NCBI RefSeq assembly: GCF_014839805.1
Contig: NC_051116.1
Location: 7,359,556-7,423,555, forward strand
Length of the DNA stretch: 64,000 nt
Direction: 5' to 3'
DNA from: Manduca sexta
Taxonomy: Eukaryota; Arthropoda; Insecta; Lepidoptera; Sphingidae
This document shows, piece after piece, positions 1 to 9,950 of this stretch. A model generated the notes under the pieces. It made no database searches and was not told where the DNA came from. It saw nothing but the letters and a program-made list of their open reading frames with translations. Position numbers and translations under genes: made by a program. Each line of letters begins with the position of its first letter. Within the stretch, counting starts at the first letter, position 1.

Positions 1-535
1 TGTTCATGACCTTTGGCAGTGTATCCGGCGGACTTAATTAAAAAAAGAACAATGTATTTTAAGACTGTTAATAATTTTGGCGACCATTACGCGATTGTTT
101 TCGCCACAAGTCTTATCATTTACTCTTATCAATGTTAAAAAGCCAAGATAAATAAAATAATAAATTACCAGATCATTTAGCTGAAATATAGTAGAATTTT
201 CTGGATTATTCTCTAAATGAAATATCGTTTTTTAAACAATTTATAAAAACGTTATTTCAGGTGTTGGTCTACATATTTTTTCTTTTTTGATTCTGATAAC
301 CATTTCATCTTAACTGAATTGAAAAACGTGCCTATTAGATGTTTATGAAAAAGTCATGGTACCAATTAGGTGTTAATGGATAAGTTATTGTCCGAATACA
401 TTAATTGCATCCATTGTTATAAAGGCGATTACGTGCCAAATATCCCGGTTTTCTCCTCTCCCTAATCTTCAGAAACAAAATACTCAGTGCTCAGCAATGG
501 GACAGTACAATTTAGACCTTGCAAATAAGATCAGT
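1..535. other. AT-rich stretch, nothing recognised
   Basis: No ORF of note, no tRNA-like boxes and no repeat shared with the rest of the window was seen here. Confidence 0.5.
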
Positions 536-728
536 GGGCCCTATACCGTCTATAGGGGCAAATCCGCCTAATTGCAATTACGGGCTTTCTATTCGAAGGA
601 TAACTTCGATAGCCGTATAGGTAAGAGAGTTACTCCCCTATTTATCTATACGGCTATAAAAGCTGTTCTTCGATTAGAACGCCTGTGATTGCAAAAAGAC
701 GGATATACTCGTAGACGGAATAGGGCCC
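536..728. mobile_element. Palindromic foldback MITE, copy 1
   Basis: Almost the whole 193 bp is one inverted repeat. It begins GGGCCCTATACCGTCTATA and ends with the reverse complement form GACGGAATAGGGCCC, and inner arms such as AGCCGTATAGGTAAGAGAG pair with the other half. A second copy of the same family lies at 43680-43868. It has no coding capacity, so it is a non-autonomous DNA-transposon-like element. No clear target-site duplication was seen and the superfamily is not assigned. Confidence 0.75.
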
Positions 729-934
729 TTTAATGTTACATTATGTTGGCTAAAAGAATAAGCGGCCCACCCACACTGGACCACCAAGCTTAATACTAAA
801 ATACTCAAATAAAGAATAAATATGTTGAATGTTCATATCAGTGTGCCTCGCAATAAATTTTGGTCATCATATCCCCAATAAAATTCACTGATAAATGGGT
901 TTTGCTCTATGATTATTCTGTATTAACCCGTGAG

Positions 935-970
935 GTAGCTGAATGTTTGCCGGCAAACATTGACAGCTAC
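935..970. repeat. Palindrome / cruciform-prone sequence
   Basis: Positions 942-961 form a perfect 20-bp palindrome (AATGTTTGCCGGCAAACATT). It is flanked by further inverted arms, GTAGCT on the left and AGCTAC on the right. Confidence 0.85.
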
Positions 971-972
971 GC

Positions 973-1049
973 GTGTGACGGAAAAATAACCTTATTATGT
1001 AGTATATATGTAGTATATAAGGTTATAATCCCGTGACACACGCAAATGT
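973..1049. repeat. Imperfect hairpin next to the palindrome
   Basis: The left arm GCGTGTGACGG...ATAACCTTAT pairs with the right arm ATAAGGTTAT...CCGTGACACACGC around a loop containing two copies of TATGTAGTATA-like sequence. With the adjacent palindrome this may be the remnant of one inverted-repeat element. Confidence 0.65.
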
Positions 1050-1103
1050 CATGTAGCTGTCTTGGCTCGCCGGCGATTCACGAGAGACCAAGAGTTAACG
1101 CGT

Positions 1104-1186
1104 ATCGATTCACTATTCATAGTATGACAATCGATCTTTTAACAATCGATTCGGTCGCGCTCTGTCGGTCGGTTCCGATGATCGAT
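1104..1186. promoter_or_regulatory. Cluster of four ATCGAT motifs
   Basis: ATCGAT occurs at 1104, 1130, 1145 and 1181, which is four times in 83 bp. CGATA/ATCGAT motifs are bound by DREF and boundary factors in Drosophila. Whether they function here is only inference, and no gene start is recognised nearby. Confidence 0.25.
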
Positions 1187-1280
1187 CAACGCGTTTTGAT
1201 AATTTACATATTCATTGGAGATTAGTTATGCTAGCGGGTTTTTCGTTTGTAGGTTATAAAAAATAGCTGGCTGGCGTAGC

Positions 1281-1430
1281 AATTTCGGTTGATGAGACAT
1301 TCTAATTTTAAATTTCAAAACAAGATTCTTGCCTGTTGTCTAATAAAAAGTGTTTTAAATTTCGGTTGATGAGGCATTCGAAGTTCAAATTTTTAAGGTT
1401 TAAAATAGAATCTTGGTTTTTATGTAGTAA
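1281..1430. repeat. Diverged tandem duplication, unit about 77 bp
   Basis: AATTTCGGTTGATGAG at 1281 recurs at 1358. It is followed in both copies by similar CATTC, TTCAAA and GAATCTT or GATTCTT blocks in the same order. The two units are diverged and non-coding. Confidence 0.6.
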
Positions 1431-1970
1431 AAACTGTGCCATTGTATTCTTCCTCTATCTTCCCTTATTATATTGTAATGTGCGATCGGTGCAGCTTTTT
1501 ATAACAAATTTTGTAGATAATTTATTTTAGTTCCTTACTCTGTCTCACATCAGCCAACTATGGGAGTTGCAGATAAATTAAAAAAAACCTTAACTTATGA
1601 GAGCGGGGAATCGACTCCAGGACCATCCATTCCTATGTAAAAAGCCACTAGTTAACGTGGCAAGAGTAACTACCGACAATAAACCAATGATTTACTGAAA
1701 CCATAATTTTGCTTTTAGGTTGCAGTTTTATATCGAATGGCGTACAGCCAAATGTAAAATAGGTGACGTAAAACTTGTTTTCGACGGATTTCCGTTGATT
1801 ACCGATTAGTAATTAGTAATTACGGAATCTGATGTAATTAATTAGGCGGTGTAGGTGTTAGACGTAATTCAATTCACGTATACTTTAGTAAGATTGGGTT
1901 TTCTGCCCAATATCAGCTCAGAGCCTTTTATTATGGGACTGAATATACACGTTGAAAATTATATGCACTA
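1431..1970. other. Unique AT-rich stretch, nothing recognised
   Basis: No shared repeat or credible coding sequence was found. Confidence 0.4.
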
Positions 1971-2010
1971 GTTGCGCCTCTGACTACCCCTTCGGATAAA
2001 AATCGCGTGT
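1971..2010 (+). repeat. SINE-G tail fragment
   Basis: GTTGCGCCTCTG followed by ACCCCTTCGGATAAAAATC matches the 3' end of SINE-G, seen more fully at 17104-17361 on the other strand. Confidence 0.55.
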
Positions 2011-2223
2011 ATTATTTATTTATAAAATTGACCTACCAGCAGCATATGCATTAGCAAAACAGGAAATGACAATATCGTTTCCATTTCTGATGCTTGTTGA
2101 ACGTATGTAAATCGATCACAAAGAGTAAATAAGTTATTAGTGCGTGTATTCGGTAAGCCTTATACAAAATTAAGACTCCTCTAATGCGAAATATCGAGGA
2201 CTGTAGGTTTAAAAATATGTATC

Positions 2224-2312
2224 ACTATCATCATTAGCCGCAGAATGTCCACTGCTGAACATAGGCCCAAAGATTTCCAGATTGACCTATTCGAGCGGCC
2301 CGCATCCAATAA
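2224..2312 (-). mobile_element. RTE-like LINE, extreme C-terminus and 3' end
   Basis: On the minus strand the sequence encodes WMRAAR near the start and AYVQQWT before a stop. This is the pattern of the C-terminal end of RTE-like LINE reverse transcriptases, and it is followed by a GATGAT-type tail. A frameshift breaks it in the middle. A second relic of the same end is at 48059-48205. It is a short 5'-truncated dead copy. Confidence 0.7.
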
Positions 2313-2469
2313 ATAAAAAAATATATCCATTGTAATTTTTCAGTCAGATTGTGTAATGTGTAGGCAATTAAGCCTTGTATTTCTGCTGCCAAAATCGTAC
2401 AAACATTGTAGTTTTGTATAACATTGGAGCCTTTATATTCGGTTTTAGTTTTGGCATGTGGCTCCTACC

Positions 2470-2612
2470 GCGTGAAATATTTTTTCCGGGACAAGTCACC
2501 TTATAGCACTCAGGAATAATGTAATTTCCTATTAGTGAAAAAAAATCGGTTTAGTAGTTCCTGAGATTAGGACATTCAAACAAACTCTTCAGCTTTATAA
2601 ATAAGTATAGAT
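2470..2612 (-). mobile_element. Helitron-like element, 5' part
   Basis: On the minus strand it starts TCTATACTTATTTATAAAG, continues with the phrase found in related copies (TCAGGAACTACTAAACCG...), and stops after a TCCCGG block. The diagnostic CTAG 3' end is missing, so the copy is truncated. Related 5' parts are at 28460, 30782 and 55738. Confidence 0.6.
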
Positions 2613-2857
2613 TATGAGTCTTCTAATGCCCCACGATGATGAGCTTATGACAGGGCATCATTATTCAGGTCTTGTAGTATTCGGAATGGGGCCGGCGTAA
2701 TATAATTTTTATGACATTGCAGAAACGAATTTTAAGACTACGCGGAATTACTATTGTTTATTATTTAGTATTTGAGAGTTTGTACGTATTTGGATGTGTT
2801 AACATATCCCGAATAAATGTTAAATAATTTTGTTTCAATTTCACGCGTTGTATTTCC

Positions 2858-3160
2858 AAGTCAGCCTTTTATGATGTAGTATAACATACTGCCCCCTGCT
2901 GGGCCTCCTCTACTACTGAGAGGATTAGGCCTTAGTCCACCACGCTGGCCTAGTGCGGATTGCTAAACTTCAGATGCTTTTAAAATTCCTATAGAGGATT
3001 TCTTAGGTATGTAGGTTTCCTCACGATGTTTTTCTTCACCATTGAAGCGATAATTCATAAAGAATACACACATAACTTTAGAAAAGTCAAAGACCGTTTA
3101 AACCCATGGGTTTTTTAACCTGCGGACATCCGTATCACAGCCAACGAGGCCATCGCCGCC
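2858..3160 (-). mobile_element. SINE-A (tRNA-derived SINE), old copy
   Basis: On the minus strand it begins GGCGGCGATGGCC, an A-box-like head, followed by a degraded B box, the conserved middle (TCGTGAGGAAACC) and the end block GGACTAAGGCCTAATCC. It is more diverged than the copies at 9998 or 29018, so it is probably an older insertion. Confidence 0.8.
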
Positions 3161-4825
3161 AAAAACACACTTATTACACGAAGAGTTTTACGACTTTTAA
3201 TCCATTCTGGGTGGTATACTTTGAGAAGATCTCGCCATCAACAACCAGTTTCTGAAAACGACATAAAACATGCAAGCAGAACGCTCGCGCGCACATTTAT
3301 TCGCAATCAACTTGTGACACACGGTTCGAAATTACGTTATAATGATTGCTTCCCACGTGTGCCGGTTGTCATTATGTTTTATAAAATCGATAGATTCATC
3401 TTACGCGGTGGCAGGCGATAGAATTATAAGTTACTTACGTAAGTTGTTTGACAAAACTTAATAAATTTGTAGAGCTGTTATGTTTACGCGAATGTTAGAC
3501 ATTAAAATCCGCAATAATAGCGATGAAAGCCGCATAATAGTTTTGCAGAGCTGTGTTTGTGTGCGTTACACACAAAAGTAACTAATTGGATTCAAAATCA
3601 AATTACTGAAAAATATGCTGATAAATCCAGAGTAACGTTTGGTGTTTGTTTCATCAAAATCGAACCACGGAATTGTAAGTTATATTATTTTAAGTTCACG
3701 CATCGCGCCGCCATTTTGCGTCATGACAATGACGCTTACAATTATGTTGCGTTGTATAACAGACTTAGATACATTTAAAGCTAAGTTACTAGCATGATTT
3801 TGCAGCATATATTGCCCAAGAACTACATGCATGCATGCATTTATCCTTATAATATTTCAATAGTTCCATACACATACGACTTTTACTACAAACTTTATAA
3901 TTTGTAGCAGCCAACATGCCGTAGTTGTACGTTTAAGTCCACGAAGTCAAAGTATACCTAGTTTACTAATATATACAACTTTGTAATCCGATTACAGGAA
4001 AAAGTCTTTAGTTCTGACTCACAATTTACATAAGTTACGTCTCTCACAATTCTCTCTTCGTCCTATCTTTAATCGATAATGATTCCACCGTTTTACGAAA
4101 AACCTATGTATTCTTTCCTCAAAGAGGTAAATACACGATATTTTTGGTATAATGCTATTATACTATTGTATTTTTCTCTTCGTCCCGTTCATATTTGATC
4201 GTGATTCTATCATTTAAGGCAAAATTATGTTCAATTCGCTTGCCTTGAAAAAACAATGCACACGATTCTCTTGGTGTGGGTGGATCAATTAATTTAAGTA
4301 GTTCTTTGTTGTGAGCTCTGCTATAAAACTGTTTTTATGAAGTAAAGATCAAAGTAAAACATAAACGGTAGTCGTTTTGATAGTCCTTTCAAACTTGTAA
4401 ATATAAGATGCTGTTTGAGAAGTTAAAGAAAATATCGTTGGACAAAATTTCGCTAATATTATCTTTAACTTAGATAGAAGTAATATCAAAGCCTTCTTAT
4501 TCCAAAGTATAACATTATAAGTCAGTACACAATTTGCTCGTAGATATTAAACCTTAATCCCATTGATTATTGAGGGTATATCGCGAAATCTACTATAAAA
4601 CTTATTCTATATTCTAAAAGCGTTCTAATAACGTTATCTTTACCGATAATCTCCTATCTGAATACAATCACGCAAAGCAAACGCAAATGAGAACTACGAA
4701 GAATTTGTACCGAAAATAATTAAAGCATCGGCTATTTTAAATGCGATGCTATATCTGAAATATATCGAATTATATCTATAGCACTAACGTGGAATTCGGT
4801 TTATTACAAATAATATAAAAAAATT
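3161..4825. other. Mostly unique stretch
   Basis: Several short ORFs at 3221-3421 and 3557-3778 resemble no family I know and show no supporting context. There is a TGCATGCATGCA run near 3828. A weak direct repeat links about 4048-4160 with 4168-4280 (TCTCTTCGTCC...ATCG..ATGATTC). Nothing else was seen. Confidence 0.4.
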
Positions 4826-4912
4826 GCCTATGCCCTTTTTGGGGCTTAACCTTATTCAGTACTAAATTATGTCAAAATCGGTTTAGTACTTTGCAAAAGC
4901 ATAAAGGGAATA
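4826..4912 (-). mobile_element. Possible Helitron-like fragment
   Basis: The phrase AAAATCGGTTTAGTA with flanking AACCTTATTCAGTACTAAAT resembles the conserved internal part of the short Helitron-like elements seen elsewhere, but no ends are present. Confidence 0.3.
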
Positions 4913-5484
4913 CCGCATTTTAATATTCGTATTTTTCTCTAACCTATATACAATAAGAATAATACAATCCATGAAAAATATAAAAATGCTGAACAAAAGC
5001 TAATTAATGCTATCAAAATACTAATCAAAACAAATAATCGCTGCCTTTGTTACGATAAATACTAATGCAAAGTTGCATTTAATAAAAGCAGTGAAATGTT
5101 GCGTGAAAAAGGATGAATACACGCTTGATTGAGGCTTGAAATTGATATTTCTCGATACGATTGGAGCCAATGCAACTATCATCTTGCTTACTTCAAGAAT
5201 AATACTTTTATTTATCTAGTTCAAAGATTTTGTAAATGATTCGACTCCATACTTATTATTATTTAACTTATTAAAAACACTTTATCCGAACACTATGCCA
5301 TCCGTCGTACTCGAGGTCTCATCTAATTAGTTTTAAGACTCATAAATAGGCATACATAATTCAAAGACATTGGTCAACTACCATACACTACTATCCCTGG
5401 TCATGACCATCAAGCTATGTTTTATTTATTTAGCCCGTTGAAGTGAATGAGAGATTTCATTATAAGATGTCTCTCAAATCAGTG
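4913..5484. other. Unique AT-rich stretch
   Basis: It holds only a 12-bp palindrome, TGGTCATGACCA, at 5398-5409. No gene or dispersed repeat was recognised. Confidence 0.4.
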
Positions 5485-5710
5485 TGGCTGTTGGCAAAGG
5501 CCTTCTTTAATAGCTTCCATTGTTTGCGGTCTTGAGCAACTTTTCTCCATTTGGATCCAGTAGTAAGTTCAAGCTCATCTGAGCGCATTTGTAGTCGTCA
5601 TCGCCATCTTTTGCCACCTCTAGAATACCACTGCATAATAATTTGGCTCCACTTATCTTATCTAGATCTCGATATATGGCTGGCCCATCTCTCAATCTAT
5701 ATATTGTTAT
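5485..5710 (-). pseudogene. LINE-derived coding relic (RT C-terminal / 3' region)
   Basis: The order of phrases on the plus strand (AAAGGCCTTCTTTAATAG, CTTCCATTGTTTGCGGTCTTG, then ATATATGGCTGGCCCATCTC) matches the reverse complement of a 3' region common in lepidopteran LINEs. A 62-codon minus-strand frame (5507-5695) remains open but has no motif of its own. I infer a short truncated LINE copy. Confidence 0.45.
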
Positions 5711-6894
5711 AATATTATCTATCTTTTAGTGGACAATGGACTTTAAACTAAACGCATGTCGTTACTTGAATTGACAATTCAAGTACGTGATGAAATTTGT
5801 AAGAATATTTAAACCATCGTTTTGTGCATCAACTTTACATTGTTAAGCGTTTGTTTTGAACGTTTACAAGAATTTATTGTACTTCCTTGAACTCTCAAAT
5901 CTTTTCAAATAAGTTGATTAATTTCCTGGTTATAAACAGTTGTCCAAAGCATAAACTGACAGCTACATTATTGGATGACCGTGGCAGTGGAGATGAAGGG
6001 CCAATTATGCTGCTGCGTTTTGCACTATCAGATTCAGGTAGCCAGAGATTTAGTATAATGATTCTTTCCTTGTCCCTGTGTCTTATTAAGAAACAATAGT
6101 AATTAATGCACCCAATTCTCCTGGCAGTGTGGGTGTTATGTGCGGAATTAAATTAAAAAATAAATTAAGTTTTTACGCTCCTTTGAAGACATTAATAGCC
6201 CGCCATTTTGGAATCAAAATGGCCGCACAACAGACCTAACCTAAAAACGTATTTGATGTATCAAATTAACGTAATTTAAAATGCATTATCCTTCCAAAAT
6301 AAGCGCAGTAACAGAAAAAAACATTGTGTTCTAAATCTTTCATATGTGGGCGGGATTTATAGAGTCGCTATACCTGCCCACGAAACTATGAAAGATGTTT
6401 GGCAATCAATAAAAAGATGTGCTAACAACACCATCCTTTTGGGTGTGTTGGTGGCCGTCCTACTTTCTCTATTGTGTGTTGAGTTTCGTATTACGTTTTG
6501 GAGATCGCAGGTGCAATTGTCTTATTATCTGTGATTGTTTTCAGTATGTAGTTAAAAAGTGAGTTATAAATCTTTGCCAATCTTCTTTATAGGTAGGAGA
6601 TAATATTATGTTTTTTTCGTTTGAATAGTGATCTATCTTTTATTATTTATATGTCATATATATATATATGAACACTGGAAATCGAAAATTATTACACAAA
6701 AATTTGTCAGCGCCACATTTATTAGATTTGCAACATTAATACCATTAAAAAGTTCTTAGTGACTTGTAAACATTAGTTTACCAATTATTGTGAAGGAATA
6801 ATAGCTTAATATTTTGTCGACACAATATTGCTTTCAGCCAATACATGAGCAAACACTGAGATGGTTAATCAGCTAAGGTCGCCTTACATCACCC
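5711..6894. other. Unique stretch with one short hairpin
   Basis: A hairpin with 9-bp arms, GCCATTTTG / CAAAATGGC, is at 6202-6223, followed by CCTAACCTAAAA. A similar phrase recurs near 12045. The frame at 6346-6534 would need a GTG start. It has one hydrophobic stretch (ILLGVLVAVLLSLLCV) and resembles no known family. There is an (AT)n run near 6656. Confidence 0.4.
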
Positions 6895-6908
6895 GTTGTC
6901 ATGGCAAC
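6895..6908. promoter_or_regulatory. X-box-like (RFX-type) motif
   Basis: GTTGTCATGGCAAC fits the X-box pattern RYYNYY-N2-RRNRAC used by RFX factors. It sits in a short GC-rich island (6880-6950) that also holds a CGCCAGCGT/ACTGGCG hairpin. No gene is recognised downstream, so function is unknown. Confidence 0.3.
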
Positions 6909-7125
6909 CGCCAGCGTCTGACTGGCGCCCGCACCCCCAATTATTGGGAGATGGCCTATATTGTAACGTCAGCCTTATCTGTAACAATAGAGAGATAGTT
7001 TTGCAATTTTTCATTGTTTTGTAAACGTATTTTTTATGACAAGTTTTTTAGTAGTATCTTGTTAAAGGCATTTATCATACTGATGTTAAAAAGTTCAAAT
7101 GGTTACGGCCAAAAGGGAATTAATT
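6909..7125. other. AT-rich spacer
   Basis: Nothing was recognised after the small GC-rich island. Confidence 0.4.
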
Positions 7126-7464
7126 ATTCACCGACTCCAAAATTGGTAACCAGTGTATAGGTAATGTTATTTTTTTTGTTTTTAGTAGTATTTGAAGGCA
7201 GTACAATTTTTTGTTTAAGAGTTTTTATTTTATTGTGTTAGTAAAAATCAGTATATCTTGACGACATCATTTTAAGAGTATTCTGATGGATCTCCGAAGT
7301 CAAGAGTCTAGTCACAATGAAATTAATACGGGACTACACGGGAAGCACCAGCTTTCAAATAAAAAAAAAATCAGAATCGGTTCACCCAGTCAAAAGCTCT
7401 GAGGTAACAAACATAAACAAAATACTGTCGAAATGAGAACCCCCTCCTTTGAAGTCGGTTAAAA
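7126..7464. mobile_element. TIR element with ACCGACT ends
   Basis: The left end CACCGACTCCAAAATTGG is mirrored at the right by CCTCCTTTGAAGTCGGTTAA, giving imperfect TIRs around about 340 bp. The left portion recurs at 58162-58265. Single ends of the AACCGACTTCAAA type occur near 21030, 34978 and 52060. It is a non-coding MITE-like element. Confidence 0.6.
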
Positions 7465-7690
7465 AGAGAAACGTTGAAATGTTTTTAAATCAGATAAGAA
7501 ATTTGGTTTGTTACATGTGAGAAACTAGGTAATTTTAAATTAGGTCCTAGTATATGTAGAATGGTGTTGCGAAATGTAAGCGGTTTTGAACAATAAATTA
7601 AACATGATAAGATCTAGAATGCTTGTTCAGAAACTACTAGAGTAATCGTTTCACAAACATTTCCTTTGGGAATTACGAATGTGTATGTAT

Positions 7691-7782
7691 TGTTGTGTTG
7701 TGATTTGAAGGACATTGTACCGTAATAACTGGGCATTAAGACTTAACATCTTATATCTCAAGGTGACGCGCACGATTGCCAG
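7691..7782 (+). repeat. Repeat-B internal fragment
   Basis: TTTGAAGGACATTGTA followed by AACTGGGCATTAAGACTTAACATC matches the internal part of Repeat-B copies such as 15233-15535. Confidence 0.55.
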
Positions 7783-8251
7783 CAGTCCTTTTAATGTCAA
7801 TACTGCATTCGGTGTTTCAGCAATACTAATAAAATCAGTTGATTTTTTTGCCCTTTTTAGATCAAATACATTTTTTATGATAATATAATTAATATAATAA
7901 TAAAATATAATTAATATAATAATATAATCCATCATTTGCAAAAAACACGGTATCAAAAAGGTGTCATAAAATAACATTAGTACAATGTTTTGCTTTAAAC
8001 AAATAGCATGCAAATTTCCAGTCTTGTCAATACACATTAAACATTAATAAGGTAAAACGTATCTAAACACAAATATGTAAAAGAATAGGCGGTAACTGGT
8101 AAGTGTCAACATATTTCCTTATCCATTTAATCTTTCACATGATAAATATTTTAATTCGCAAGCCATTCAATGAGTAAAGCAGTCTATGAGTGAAGGACTA
8201 GATGAGAAAGTAGCTCACTTGATAGCCGGCTATATAGTTAAAATCAATTTC
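7783..8251. other. AT-rich stretch with ATA/ATT simple repeats
   Basis: About 7880-7930 is built of AATATAATTAATATAATAAT units. The 128-codon minus-strand frame over it (7651-8037) reflects this low-complexity sequence and the Repeat-B fragment, so it is not called as a gene. Confidence 0.5.
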
Positions 8252-8397
8252 CTACTCAGTATCAGCCCGGAGTCTGAAATTTGTGCCCTGTATGGCGGTA
8301 GGCTCGCCCTATCACATCATGGGACGGAATACATCCAGCGGAAAGTGAGTGTTATTGCGCCTCTATCTTTGGGGATAAAAGGCGTAGGTGTGTGAAA
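8252..8397 (+). mobile_element. SINE-G, 5'-truncated
   Basis: It contains the internal block TCAGTATCAGCCCGGAGTCT, then GTGCCC, GGCGGTAGGCTCGCCCTA, ATCATGGGACGGAA and the GGGGATAAA tail, in SINE-G order. The tRNA-like head is missing or degraded. Confidence 0.75.
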
Positions 8398-8451
8398 AAG
8401 TAATTAATTTGCTTTAAATTACAATTTATAACCTACAAATTATATTTCTAA

Positions 8452-8502
8452 GAAACTATAGAGCGAAACTATAGAGCGAAACTATAGAGCGAAATTATAG
8501 AG
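8452..8502 (+). repeat. Minisatellite, 13-bp unit
   Basis: About four copies of GAAACTATAGAGC in tandem end directly at the 3' end of a Helitron-like element (CTAG at 8505). Confidence 0.9.
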
Positions 8503-8504
8503 AA

Positions 8505-8660
8505 CTAGCTTATGCCCGCGGCGTCGCCTGTAAACTTCCCAGGGTCTTTAATTATCTCTATACCGAATTGAATAATAATCCGTTCAGTACATTTCGAGAA
8601 AATCATTAACATACAGACAGACAGAAAAGAGGACTTTGCTTTATAATATGTAGGTATAGA
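8505..8660 (-). mobile_element. Helitron-like element, short
   Basis: Read on the minus strand it starts TCTATACCTACATATTATAA and ends in GCATAAGCTAG, with A and T as the host flanks. A CGGC-rich block near the 3' end and the CAGACAGACAG run are shared with the other short Helitron-like copies. Confidence 0.7.
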
Positions 8661-8702
8661 TTATAAGAAATAGAAGTGTCATCGATCATCGCCTACATTT
8701 TG

Positions 8703-9012
8703 AAAACACCATAACAAAGACGTGGGTTGTGTCAACTATAACTAGAAGTGCTCAAAGGCGCCTTTGAATCACGGGTCCCAAGTATCAAGTTATACTGGAC
8801 ATGACTCATACGCGATGACGTCATTATTGCGGTCATATGGAATACCATAACTCAAAGTATGAAGCGTGGGTTTTGACCACCATAACTTGACAACAGAAAT
8901 AGGTGCTTAAAACCGTCAACTGTAAGTTGATTCTACTAACTCTCATTGTGCCTTTAAGCTATGTATCAAGTTATACTGAACGTATTCATGGAAAATGACG
9001 TCATAGTTGTGG
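8703..9012. repeat. Tandem duplication carrying TGACGTCA sites
   Basis: Two diverged units of about 140-170 bp (8703-8840 and 8843-9012) share in order CATAAC, CGTGGGTT, GTATCAAGTTATACTG and ATGACGTCAT..TTG.GG. The first unit holds a 16-bp palindrome, TCAAAGGCGCCTTTGA, at 8752-8767. The full CRE palindrome is conserved in both units. Confidence 0.7.
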
Positions 9013-9199
9013 GATAGTGGAGAGATTAGAGGGATTATATGTCAGATGTTTGCTAATCATACTGCCCATAATGGGTGGTTGTGGAAATCCGAAAGTATAC
9101 TTGAAATGGAGATTGACCTACATCATAGGTGATGGTTGACCTAAAAACTGCCACATCATGTCATAGGCTATATACATGGCGAATATTGGGTTCATTAGT

Positions 9200-9235
9200 G
9201 TCTCTGCCTACCCTTGCGGTTATAAGGTGTGAGTG
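9200..9235 (+). repeat. SINE-G2 tail fragment
   Basis: TGTCTCTGCCTACCCTTGCGG plus the TATAAGGTGTGAG end resembles the tail of a SINE-G subfamily also seen at 14984 and 57400. Confidence 0.5.
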
Positions 9236-9569
9236 CTTTTCATCAGCCAGAAGATATCCTTCAATGGCCTTCGGGATTTCTCTCCGACCTGGTACCAATC
9301 TCAGCGAAAAAAGACTGATTTTAAGTGGGTCTTCTGTAAGACAATGGTACTAGAACCAGGATTTCTTTAGATTAAGGATAACAAACCAATGGAACAGATG
9401 CCAGTGGTAGCACACGACAAAATAAATCGGGCATGCCAATAATGTAAATGTATGTCAAGGAAAACATTGTTTAGACCTAAAAAGGTCGATAGCTGAGGCT
9501 ATAGCAAAGCTAGGCCTTGGGTGGCACGTTACAGGCATTATTTTCATAAATAATAGCCCATTAATTTAT

Positions 9570-9839
9570 AAAGGTGCGCCATACTCTAGAATAACTACTT
9601 CAGGCACTGCCACTTCAAAAATACTTGTCAATAATTCTTCAAGTTCCCAATATTTTACAACGCTATCATGTTAGGATTCGTTCTCACTCATATTTAATTC
9701 TTAAAGGTTCGCTAAACTGTACACAAACATCTATAAGAGGACTCTACCACTTCAAAATCACTTCTCAATAACTCCTTCATGTTTCTAGTATTCGAATACA
9801 ACGCTATGAAGTTTGGATTCGTTCCCACTGATCTTTAAT
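9570..9839 (-). pseudogene. Tandem pair of decayed coding-like segments
   Basis: Units at 9603-9697 and 9739-9839 are about 136 bp apart and share CCACTTCAAAA, TCAATAA, ACAACGCTAT and GGATTCGTT in order. On the minus strand both translate to similar peptides: one has SENES...SVVKYW and EELLTSIFEV, the other SGNES...SVVFEY and KELLRSDFEV. One carries a stop and the other a stop plus a frameshift. I do not recognise the protein. It could be a transposon ORF or a duplicated host exon that has decayed. Confidence 0.4.
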
Positions 9840-9950
9840 AGTGTAAATGAAATTCTCGTGATATGAAATTTAACATCTCGTGTGTTGCCGCCATCACGTG
9901 ATTTGAAAATCGAATACTTTAGTTATGTTGGTAGTATCTGCATTCAGTTT

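Noticed and set aside
2345..2420. Possible Repeat-B scrap (TATTTCTGCTGCCAAAATCG)
   Set aside because: The similarity is too short and weak to call.
4048..4280. Tandem duplication of TCTCTTCGTCC region
   Set aside because: Similarity beyond a few short blocks is too low to be sure by eye.
6346..6534. Small membrane protein frame
   Set aside because: It needs a GTG start and has no splice or codon support. A single hydrophobic stretch is expected by chance in T-rich DNA.
7880..7930. CRISPR-like or satellite array
   Set aside because: It is only interrupted ATA/ATT simple sequence without spacers.
7651..8037. 128-codon minus-strand frame
   Set aside because: It lies over AT simple repeats and a Repeat-B fragment. 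It has no motif and low-complexity Ile/Tyr runs.
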